Below, one piece after another: positions 1 through 5,112 of a stretch of DNA of 11,644 nucleotides (the first letter of the stretch is position 1; the number at the start of each line of letters is the position of its first letter). The notes beneath the pieces are model-generated. The model was not told the origin of the DNA and made no database searches. It saw only the letters and a list, made by a program, of their open reading frames with translations. The DNA lies in the NCBI GenBank assembly GCA_001796495.1, contig MGMR01000002.1, forward strand, positions 1-11,644, written 5' to 3'. The DNA is from Chloroflexi bacterium RBG_13_51_18 (GTDB taxonomy: Bacteria > Chloroflexota > Dehalococcoidia > Dehalococcoidales > RBG-16-60-22). The translations under genes were made by a program, and so were the position numbers.

Positions 1-163
1 GCAGGTTTTCATGTTTCTTCTCAACTTTAGAGAGTTCCAGAAACATATTTATAGCTGACTCTTCAACGACCATTTTGCTAAGGCGGAGGTATAGTTCCTG
101 CGCCTCAATTTCTTTTTTAATAGCTATGTCCAAGACAGACTTGAGGGTTGTTTTTTCAGCCAT
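1..163 (-). CDS. Ferritin-like/rubrerythrin-type diiron protein, 3'-truncated by window edge
   Basis: This is the N-terminal 54 residues of a minus-strand gene that runs off the left edge of the window. The translation begins MAEKTTLKSV and then carries the amphipathic first helices of a ferritin-like four-helix bundle. E18 (in AIKKE), followed by E48-x-x-H51 (VEKKH), matches the spacing of the first diiron half-site of rubrerythrins. Known family members reduce hydrogen peroxide or store iron in the cytoplasm. The missing C-terminal part would show whether a rubredoxin-like domain and the second ExxH are present. Two ATGs lie close together (169 and 163). An AGGAGG at 176-171 is 7 nt from the ATG at 163 but only 1 nt from the one at 169, so 163 is preferred. 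It lies 28 nt downstream of the superoxide dismutase gene and is probably co-transcribed with it. The family call is good; the exact subfamily is open. Confidence 0.75.
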   Translation of the reverse strand, partial: MAEKTTLKSVLDIAIKKEIEAQELYLRLSKMVVEESAINMFLELSKVEKKHENL

Positions 164-191
164 CGCCATGCCTCCTGAAAACCGAAGAACG

Positions 192-770
192 CTATTTTAC
201 CCGGCTTTCCACCGCTTTCCAGTTGATATTTTTAAGGAACGCGGCTATGTAGTCCGCGCGCTTGAGTCCATAGTCGATCATGAAAGCATGTTCGAAGACA
301 TCCATGACCAATAAAGGCCTGCAGCCTGCAGGATGCCCTACCTCATGCTCGTTAATCCACTGGTTGAAGAGAGCGCCGGTGACATCATCCTGGTAAAGCA
401 CTACCCAGCCGATACCGCGCATGGCGCCGGTGGCTTTAAAGTCCTGCTCCCAGGCATCATAGCTGCCGAAAGCGGCGGCGAGTTTTTTAGCCAGGGCACC
501 GGACTTGTCAAGGGCGGTCTTGCCGCCGAGGTTATCGAAGTAGTATTCATGGAGACGCATCCCGTTGAACTCGAACCCGAAACGACGTTTGAGCTCGGCG
601 TATTCCGGCGTAGCGGTCTTGCCTTCTTTCAACATCGCCGCCAGAATATCGGTGAGTTTATTAGTATTGGTGACATAGCCCTGATAAAGCGTGAAGTGGT
701 TGTTTAAAAGGGTCTGGCCAAAACCCTCCATGCCGATTAATTTTGTATAGTCCTTAGCTATATATGCCAT
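192..770 (-). CDS. sod: Superoxide dismutase, Fe/Mn family
   Basis: 192 aa, normal for the family. The enzyme converts superoxide to O2 and H2O2 in the cytoplasm (no signal peptide is visible). The four expected metal ligands are present: H25 in NNHFTLYQGYV, H74 in RLHEYYFDNL, and D157 and H161 in the C-terminal signature DVFEHAFMIDYG. Y29 sits where the conserved second-sphere tyrosine is expected. In the signature, the usual Trp of DVWEHAY is Phe159, and the first helix has a single His rather than the usual HH pair. Whether Fe or Mn is used cannot be decided by eye. A strong ribosome binding site (AGGAGGGG, 782-775) precedes the ATG. It is the third gene of the fprA operon, 30 nt after the 81-aa gene and 28 nt before the ferritin-like gene. 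Its H2O2 product could be removed by the neighbouring catalase and possibly by the ferritin-like protein. Confidence 0.96.
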   Translation of the reverse strand: MAYIAKDYTKLIGMEGFGQTLLNNHFTLYQGYVTNTNKLTDILAAMLKEGKTATPEYAELKRRFGFEFNGMRLHEYYFDNLGGKTALDKSGALAKKLAAAFGSYDAWEQDFKATGAMRGIGWVVLYQDDVTGALFNQWINEHEVGHPAGCRPLLVMDVFEHAFMIDYGLKRADYIAAFLKNINWKAVESRVK

Positions 771-800
771 TTTACCCCTCCTGAAATAATGATTAATAAA

Positions 801-1046
801 TTATTTTAATTTATCGAAGAATTGCTTCGCCTGATAATCCCATTCCACCGATTCTATATCGACCGAGCTGCCCTTCTTGCTGGCCGCGGCGATTACTCTG
901 ACGCTGCCGCCGCCCCCCTTAAAGTAAGCGGTACAATCGTCCTCCGCCTTGAGTTCCAGTCCGTAGCCGCCGTGGCCGAAAAACGCCACGGCCTTTTTAA
1001 CGGCTTCTTGCGGTTTGAGTTTAGTTTCCCTGGAGATTTTTAACAT
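801..1046 (-). CDS. Small conserved-looking protein of unknown function in the oxidative-stress operon
   Basis: 81 aa, with no family I can name. The sequence suggests a compact alpha/beta domain: an N-terminal helix around residues 11-22 (PQEAVKKAVAFF), a Gly-rich turn (GHGGYG), strands around 28-35 and 40-45, a GGGG turn at about 44-47, strands at 48-55 and 61-68, and a C-terminal amphipathic helix (YQAKQFFDKLK). The helix-strands-helix order loosely recalls small helix-grip or START-like folds, but that is inference. It has one Cys (C38) and no obvious metal site, signal peptide or membrane segment. The ATG is preceded by AAAGGAG with a 4-nt spacer. Gaps of 24 nt to fprA and 30 nt to sod place it inside the operon, so a role linked to oxygen or superoxide handling is plausible from context only. 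The overlapping plus-strand frame has no comparable start signal. Confidence 0.8.
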   Translation of the reverse strand: MLKISRETKLKPQEAVKKAVAFFGHGGYGLELKAEDDCTAYFKGGGGSVRVIAAASKKGSSVDIESVEWDYQAKQFFDKLK

Positions 1047-1070
1047 ACGGCTCCTTTCATGACAGAAATA

Positions 1071-2255
1071 TTATATCAGACCGGCCTCTTTATGTTTGGC
1101 AGCGATAGTTTCGGCGAGTATATCAAGCGCCTGGAAATCAGCTTCTTTAGGAAAGCCTTTGATGATAACCGGGCCCAGGATTTCCACTTTGAGGTTGGGA
1201 ATCATAGCGGCGATTTGCTCCACCGCTTTGCCGCCCCAGCCATATGAACCGATTATAGAAGCGAACTTTGCCTTGGGCTTTATAGCATTGGCCAGGAAAG
1301 CAGCATGGGCTACATTGGGGTGGGGCCCTGTAAGGACGGTGGGCGTGCCGATAACAATAGTGGCGGCGTCTACCAGAGCCGCAGCCAGTTTACCGATATC
1401 CGCTACCGCGAGGTCGAACTGCTTGACGGTAATGCCTTTACGGGTGAGGGTTTCAACGAGATGGGCAACCATACGGCGGGTGCTGCCGTGCATGGAGATA
1501 TAAGGGACAACGACAATATTGCCGGGTTCATCATAAGCCCACATGCGGTAGGCATCGATGATGAACTGGGGTTTATCGTGCATGGGGCCGTGGCTCGGGG
1601 CAATAATATCTATTTTGTAGTCTCTGATTTTCTCCAGGTTCTTTTGAATCTGGAGGCGAAAGGGCATCATTATTTCCGCCCAGTATCTCTTGGCGGCTTC
1701 GTATTCCTGCCCGGCATCCCGGACATACATATCCGAAAGGGCCAGGTGAGACCCAAAGAAATCGCAGGGGAAAAGGATTTTATCTTCCTGGAGATATGTC
1801 AACATGGTCTCCGGCCAGTGCACCCAGGGGGCATGAATGAATTCCAGAGTTCGATTGCCCAGCGAAAGCGTTGCTTTATCTTCCACGATCTGGAACCTAT
1901 CGGCGGCAACCATAAAGCGGTCGATGAGAAGGTCTTTGCATTTGGGGGTGCAGACGGCTTTAGCCTCCGGGTACCTGGCCAATACCTCACGGATACTGCC
2001 GGAATGGTCGGGCTCGGCGTGGTTAAAAATAACATAGTCTATAAGCTTTATGCCGAGTTGGTCGAGGTTATTGAGCAGCACATCTTTCATCGGGGGGTCT
2101 ACCGTGTCGATAAGGGCGGTCTTCTGGCTGCCTTTAATTAAATAGGAATTGTAGCTGGTGCCATCCGGGAGAGGAATAAGAGAATCGAATAAACGTCTGT
2201 CCCAGTCAACGGCGCCGACACAAAAAATATCTTTTTTAATCTCTCTGGGTTTCAT
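1071..2255 (-). CDS. fprA: Flavodiiron protein (A-type flavoprotein, O2/NO reductase)
   Basis: 394 aa from the ATG at 2255, usual for a two-domain A-type flavoprotein. Family members reduce O2 to water (or NO to N2O) in the cytoplasm using electrons from rubredoxin or F420H2. Residues 1-245 form a metallo-beta-lactamase-like diiron domain with ligands H79-x-E81-x-D83-H84 (FNHAEPDHSGS), H146 (WVHWPET), D165 (CDFFGSH) and H222 (APSHGPM). Residues about 248-394 form the flavodoxin domain, with an FMN phosphate loop near SMHGSTRRM and the later GTPTVLTG and GSYGWGG loops. No C-terminal rubredoxin or flavin reductase domain is fused, so the electron donor is encoded elsewhere. An upstream in-frame ATG at 2279 would add MTTILRRN, but AAGGAGG (2265-2259) lies between the two ATGs, favouring 2255 despite the short 3-nt spacer after AGGAGG. 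First gene of the operon, divergent from katA. Confidence 0.95.
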   Translation of the reverse strand: MKPREIKKDIFCVGAVDWDRRLFDSLIPLPDGTSYNSYLIKGSQKTALIDTVDPPMKDVLLNNLDQLGIKLIDYVIFNHAEPDHSGSIREVLARYPEAKAVCTPKCKDLLIDRFMVAADRFQIVEDKATLSLGNRTLEFIHAPWVHWPETMLTYLQEDKILFPCDFFGSHLALSDMYVRDAGQEYEAAKRYWAEIMMPFRLQIQKNLEKIRDYKIDIIAPSHGPMHDKPQFIIDAYRMWAYDEPGNIVVVPYISMHGSTRRMVAHLVETLTRKGITVKQFDLAVADIGKLAAALVDAATIVIGTPTVLTGPHPNVAHAAFLANAIKPKAKFASIIGSYGWGGKAVEQIAAMIPNLKVEILGPVIIKGFPKEADFQALDILAETIAAKHKEAGLI

Positions 2256-2270
2256 GTTCCTCCTTAATAT

Positions 2271-2328
2271 AGTGGTCACATGTCAGCATTTTTGCTAAAA
2301 TATACCCTGCGTCATATATTGGACCACT
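2271..2328. repeat. 7-bp perfect inverted repeat upstream of fprA
   Basis: AGTGGTC at 2271-2277 is mirrored by GACCACT at 2322-2328. Flanks are partly similar in the inverted sense: TCCTTA precedes both arms when each is read on its own strand, with a 3-nt difference in spacing. The arms are 44 bp apart, far for an RNA hairpin but compatible with paired protein half-sites. It could also be a chance match in AT-rich DNA. Confidence 0.35.
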
Positions 2329-2370
2329 ACTTTAATAAGGATGCAATAAGCGTGAAAATATTGATAGGAG

Positions 2371-2392
2371 AAAAGTCACATATTTGTCTTTT
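2371..2392. promoter_or_regulatory. Imperfect 22-bp dyad, candidate operator overlapping the katA -35
   Basis: The 22 bp at 2371-2392 are palindromic at 18 of 22 positions. The left arm starts AAAAGTCA and the right arm ends TGTCTTTT, around a central ATAT. The right arm covers the -35 hexamer of katA. Its core GTCACATATTTGTC (2375-2388) recurs with 11/14 identity as GTCATATATTGGAC at 2311-2324, 64 bp away on the fprA side. The symmetry and position fit a dimeric transcription factor site, but no known regulator consensus was recognised. Confidence 0.4.
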
Positions 2393-2412
2393 TAAGAGTG
2401 ATATATTATACT
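2384..2412 (+). promoter_or_regulatory. Candidate sigma-70-type promoter of katA
   Basis: A -35-like TTGTCT (2384-2389) and a -10-like TATACT (2407-2412) are separated by exactly 17 bp. They match the consensus hexamers at 4/6 and 5/6 positions. The expected start of transcription near 2419 gives a leader of about 47 nt before the katA ATG. The -35 lies within the right arm of the dyad at 2371-2392, so a bound regulator would compete with or contact RNA polymerase. This was found by eye only. Confidence 0.5.
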
Positions 2413-2465
2413 GTGATTCCTTGAAATGACCAGGCCAGAAAATCCAATCTTAAGGGAGGCAAGCA

Positions 2466-3980
2466 ATGGCCAAAAACAAAAAGACCTACACCACAGGCTT
2501 CGGCGCACCTGTTGATAACGACCAGAATTCTAAGATAGCCGGCGACCGGGGGCCTATTCTAATGCAAGACACTCACTTACTAGAGAAGCTGGGGCACTTC
2601 GACCGGGAGAGAATCCCGGAAAGAGTCGTCCATGCCAAGGGCGCAGGCGCTCACGGCTACTTCGAAGTCACGGCTGACGTCACCAAATATACCAAAGCCA
2701 AATTCCTTTCGGATATCGGCAAGCGTACGGAGGTTTTCGCCCGCTTTTCAACGGTAGGCGGCGAGAAGGGTTCTGCCGATGCGGAGAGAGACCCACGCGG
2801 CTTCGCCCTCAAGTTCTACACAGAAGAAGGCAATTATGACATGACCGGCAACAATACCCCCGTCTTCTTCATCCGCGATCCGCTTAAGTTTCCGGACTTC
2901 ATCCATACGCAGAAGCGACACCCGGGCAGCAATCTTAAAGACGCTGATATGTTCTGGGACTTCCTTTCCCTGACGCCGGAGTCCATCCACCAGGTAACCA
3001 TCCTTTTCTCCGACCGCGGCACGCCCCGCACCTTCCGCAATATGAACGGATACAGCAGTCACACTTTCAAGTGGTATAACGCCAGGGGCAAATATTTCTG
3101 GGTTAAGTACCATTTCAAGACTGAGCAAGGCATCGATAACCTGACCCGCGATGAAGCGACCGAGATGAAGGGGAAAGACCCCGACCACGCCACCCGCGAC
3201 CTCTTCCAGGCTATCGAGAAGAAAAATTATCCCTCATGGCGGTTGGAAATGCAGATAATGACCCCGGAACAGGCGGAGAAGTACCGCTTTGACTCCTACG
3301 ATGTGACGAAGGTCTGGTTCCACGCAGATGTCCCACCGATAACCATCGGGCGTATGGTACTGAATAAAAATCCGGAAAATTACTTCGCTGAGGTAGAACA
3401 GGCGGCTTTCTCTCCGGCCAATTTCGTGCCCGGCATAGCGGCATCGCCGGATAAGCTGCTGCAGGGCAGGCTGTTTTCCTACCACGATACGCACCTACAT
3501 AGGCTGGGGCCAAATTATCACCTGCTACCCATTAACCGTCCTAAAGCGGCCGTCAATTACTATCAGCGCGATGGCTACATGGTCCTGAGCGATAACAGCG
3601 GCAACGGTCCCAACTACTATCCCAACAGCTTCAGCGGGCCGGAACCAAAAGCAGATGCAAGCGAGCCGCCGTTCAAAGTATCCGGCGAAGCGGCGCGGCA
3701 GCCTTACAAGCACCCCAACGACGACTTTTTCCAAGCCGGCGAGCTTTACCGCCGCGTAATGACCGATAAAGACAGAGACCATCTCATCGGCAACATAACC
3801 ACGCATCTCTGTAATGCTCGCAAACGTATCCAGTTGCGGCAGACCGCTATTTTCTACAAGGCCGACCCCGAATACGGCACGAGAGTGGCCAAGGGGCTCA
3901 AGCTGGACGCGAAAGAGGTAAAGCGCCTGGCGGCTATGTCCATAGAAGACAGGGCTAAAGCAACCGCGGAAAAGGCCTAA
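2466..3980 (+). CDS. katA: Monofunctional haem catalase
   Basis: 504 aa, the length of small-subunit (clade 3-like) catalases. It disproportionates H2O2 to water and O2 in the cytoplasm. The distal active site is intact: H56 in the signature FDRERIPERVVHAKGAGA and N129 in EGNYDMTGNNTPVFF. The proximal haem-binding Tyr is Y339 in RLFSYHDTHLHRLG, with the conserved R335 nearby. Other conserved catalase blocks are FARFSTV (91-97) and RDPRGFALKFYT (108-119). No C-terminal flavodoxin-like extension is present, excluding the large-subunit type. The ribosome binding site GGGAGG (2454-2459) has a 6-nt spacer to the ATG. It is transcribed alone from the divergent region shared with fprA and ends at a terminator 21 nt after the stop. 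Catalase is less common in strict anaerobes, so its pairing with an O2 reductase and SOD suggests real oxygen exposure. Codon use does not look foreign. Confidence 0.97.
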   Translation: MAKNKKTYTTGFGAPVDNDQNSKIAGDRGPILMQDTHLLEKLGHFDRERIPERVVHAKGAGAHGYFEVTADVTKYTKAKFLSDIGKRTEVFARFSTVGGEKGSADAERDPRGFALKFYTEEGNYDMTGNNTPVFFIRDPLKFPDFIHTQKRHPGSNLKDADMFWDFLSLTPESIHQVTILFSDRGTPRTFRNMNGYSSHTFKWYNARGKYFWVKYHFKTEQGIDNLTRDEATEMKGKDPDHATRDLFQAIEKKNYPSWRLEMQIMTPEQAEKYRFDSYDVTKVWFHADVPPITIGRMVLNKNPENYFAEVEQAAFSPANFVPGIAASPDKLLQGRLFSYHDTHLHRLGPNYHLLPINRPKAAVNYYQRDGYMVLSDNSGNGPNYYPNSFSGPEPKADASEPPFKVSGEAARQPYKHPNDDFFQAGELYRRVMTDKDRDHLIGNITTHLCNARKRIQLRQTAIFYKADPEYGTRVAKGLKLDAKEVKRLAAMSIEDRAKATAEKA

Positions 3981-4001
3981 GACGCGCTATACAAAATAAA
4001 G

Positions 4002-4036
4002 AGAGGGGGTGTAATACCCCCTCTTGAATATTTTTT
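4002..4036. terminator. Rho-independent terminator of katA, possibly bidirectional
   Basis: A perfect 9-bp stem (AGAGGGGGT at 4002-4010 with ACCCCCTCT at 4016-4024) closes a 5-nt loop and is followed by a T-rich stretch including six Ts at 4031-4036. It lies 21 nt after the katA stop. Read from the minus strand the hairpin is also followed by a moderately T-rich run, so it may also end the transcript of the convergent paralogue pair. Confidence 0.85.
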
Positions 4037-4078
4037 ACTTATAAATTAGCAGTTTAAATCGGTATATAAATTTGTTTT

Positions 4079-4459
4079 TTATTTTTGTCCCTGCGCTATC
4101 TTGGCATCCAGAAGCTTTTCAGCTTCTTCCCTGCTTCCGACGATATCAGGCACATAATCCACATTCTTGCCCAGCCTGGAAAACTGCAAACTGGCTAGCT
4201 TCATTTTACCTTCTACACGTATGGCATACCTCACTCCAGATTTCTTTAAAAAAGCCTGGCCGCGAGCCACCTCATCCAGAGTATCCTGGCCGACCGGTTT
4301 AAATTCCGAGAGGTCGGTAATCACATCAAAACCCGATTTAAGCTTTTTGGTTTCCGTTTCGGTCTTGTCGGTGCAATCTTTCATTTCTTTATAGGAAAAA
4401 TATCCGACCATTTTGCAGTATAGTCTATTTTTTTTTACGTCAGCTTCGACAATATACAT
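4079..4459 (-). CDS. Small protein of unknown function, paralogue A of a tandem pair
   Basis: 126 aa, about two-thirds identical, without gaps, to the product of the next gene upstream (4508-4879). I do not recognise the family with certainty. The predicted pattern alternates strands and helices: strands about 2-7 and 12-20, helix 23-40, strand 44-50, helix 59-73, strand 76-83, helix near 86-95, strand 97-104, helix 108-120. This recalls a small STAS/SpoIIAA-like alpha/beta domain, an inference only. The most conserved block between the copies is SEFKPVGQDTL, followed by RVEGK and DYVPD. There is no signal peptide or membrane segment. GGAAGGAG sits 6 nt before the ATG. It lies 48 nt downstream of paralogue B, probably in the same transcript, and is convergent with katA. 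It differs from B mainly at the C-terminus (IAQGQK) and carries two Cys (C15, C29). Confidence 0.85.
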   Translation of the reverse strand: MYIVEADVKKNRLYCKMVGYFSYKEMKDCTDKTETETKKLKSGFDVITDLSEFKPVGQDTLDEVARGQAFLKKSGVRYAIRVEGKMKLASLQFSRLGKNVDYVPDIVGSREEAEKLLDAKIAQGQK

Positions 4460-4507
4460 ACCGAACTCCTTCCCAAGAATTGCTTATTTCAATATAAAAA
4501 TCGTCCG

Positions 4508-4879
4508 TTATTGCTGATTGAGAGAATCCAGGAGCTTTTCTGCTTCTTCCATAGTCTCAACGGCGTCAGGCACGTAGTCGATGGTCTTCCCAACTCTATT
4601 AAACTGCAGATTGGTCAACTTGGCTTTACCCTCCACCCGAATTCCATGCCTTATTTCGGACTGTTTAAAATATTTCTGACCGCGCTCTACCTCCTTAAGA
4701 GTATCCTGACCTACCGGTTTGAATTCCGATATATCATTGATAATATCGTAGCCCGGTTTAAGCTTTTTAATTCCTTCAATAGTCTTATCAGTAGCTTCCT
4801 TCATCTCATTATAATCAAAGAACCCGACGAGCTTAACGTATAATCTGTTTTTCTGAACATCAGCTCTGACGGTAAACAT
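4508..4879 (-). CDS. Small protein of unknown function, paralogue B of a tandem pair
   Basis: 123 aa, the first gene of the minus-strand pair; see paralogue A for the shared fold pattern. It begins MFTVRADVQKNRLYVKLVGF and keeps the common SEFKPVGQDTL, RVEGK and DYVPD blocks. It lacks the two Cys seen in A, so those residues are not part of a conserved site. Its size, cytoplasmic character and lack of recognisable catalytic motifs would fit a regulatory or binding domain, but nothing in the sequence proves it. The ribosome binding site AAAGGAG has a 6-nt spacer. The leader of roughly 50 nt, if the TATAAT at 4942-4937 is the -10, contains the 21-bp dyad at 4900-4920. Confidence 0.85.
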   Translation of the reverse strand: MFTVRADVQKNRLYVKLVGFFDYNEMKEATDKTIEGIKKLKPGYDIINDISEFKPVGQDTLKEVERGQKYFKQSEIRHGIRVEGKAKLTNLQFNRVGKTIDYVPDAVETMEEAEKLLDSLNQQ

Positions 4880-4899
4880 TGTAAGCTCCTTTCCGGGTC

Positions 4900-4920
4900 T
4901 TGTTCAATTATGTTCAACAA
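4900..4920. promoter_or_regulatory. Operator-like 21-bp dyad with a 10-bp direct repeat
   Basis: Arms TTGTTCAA (4900-4907) and TTCAACAA (4913-4920) are inverted repeats matching at 7 of 8 positions around a 5-bp centre. The same stretch also contains TGTTCAA twice in direct orientation (4901-4907 and 4911-4917), one helical turn apart. It lies just downstream of the predicted -10 of paralogue B, where a bound repressor could block transcription. Regulator unknown. Confidence 0.4.
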
Positions 4921-4934
4921 AATCCGGCTGACAG

Positions 4935-4946
4935 CTATTATAATAG
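4935..4946. promoter_or_regulatory. Perfect palindrome CTATTATAATAG, candidate symmetric -10 element
   Basis: The 12 bp read identically on both strands and contain the consensus TATAAT at 4939-4944 (plus) and 4942-4937 (minus). On the minus strand it is well placed as -10 for paralogue B, with a leader near 50 nt; the best -35-like sequence (TAGACT) is 19 bp upstream, a poor spacing. On the plus strand it could start an extra transcript toward 5113. Confidence 0.4.
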
Positions 4947-5023
4947 TCTCCGTGCTAAAAAAGTCTACACCATAATCATTAATTTATCAATAGAAATCAA
5001 TGGTTTTCAGATATACTTTAGTC

Positions 5024-5052
5024 TTTACCTATTTGTCAAAAAACGGTAAAAT
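5024..5052 (+). promoter_or_regulatory. Weak candidate promoter for the 5113-9669 operon
   Basis: TTTACC (5024-5029, 4/6 to the -35 consensus) and TAAAAT (5047-5052, 5/6 to the -10 consensus) are 17 bp apart. TTTACC is also mirrored by GGTAAA at 5045-5050, so the hexamers lie in a loose inverted repeat. A start near 5059 would give a leader of about 54 nt. A TATAAG at 5052-5057 is an alternative -10. Confidence 0.3.
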
Positions 5053-5112
5053 ATAAGTGTCAACAAATCCTCATCCTAATGCCGAGAAATCGTAGATTAG
5101 CAGGCGTGAATT

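Larger units (their letters stand above)
2256..2465. promoter_or_regulatory. Divergent control region between fprA and katA
   Basis: A 210-bp AT-rich spacer between two divergently transcribed peroxide/oxygen defence genes, with no small gene visible. It contains the katA promoter (2384-2412), an imperfect dyad at 2371-2392, a second copy of the dyad core at 2311-2324, and a perfect 7-bp inverted repeat AGTGGTC (2271-2277) / GACCACT (2322-2328). A clear -35/-10 pair for fprA could not be found. TATATT on the minus strand near 2303-2298 is a possible -10, but its -35 is poor. No match to a canonical PerR box was recognised. Confidence 0.6.
4880..5112. promoter_or_regulatory. Divergent control region between paralogue B and the purine operon
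   Basis: A 233-bp AT-rich gap with no gene visible. From left to right it holds a 21-bp dyad with tandem TGTTCAA (4900-4920), a 12-bp perfect palindrome giving TATAAT on both strands (4935-4946), and a TTTACC/GGTAAA inverted repeat that doubles as a weak promoter for the plus-strand operon (5024-5052). No guanine or PurR-type purine riboswitch/operator was recognised. Confidence 0.5.

Noticed and set aside
333..707. Plus-strand open frame of 124 codons opposite sod
   Set aside because: Antisense shadow of an intact SOD with complete metal ligands.
1305..2141. Plus-strand open frame of 278 codons opposite fprA
   Set aside because: The minus strand encodes an intact flavodiiron protein with all ligands; the opposite frame has no recognisable domain and no convincing ribosome binding site.
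2283..2296. Short AGCA/TGCT inverted repeat in the fprA leader
   Set aside because: Only 4 bp of pairing around an AT-rich centre, expected by chance.
2299..2410. PerR- or Fur-type box in the kat-fpr spacer
   Set aside because: The region is AT-rich, but no stretch matches the 7-1-7 inverted-repeat consensus well enough to claim it.
2748..3806. Several minus-strand open frames of 68-146 codons inside katA
   Set aside because: They lie wholly inside a confidently identified catalase gene, resemble no family, and arise from its codon structure on the opposite strand.
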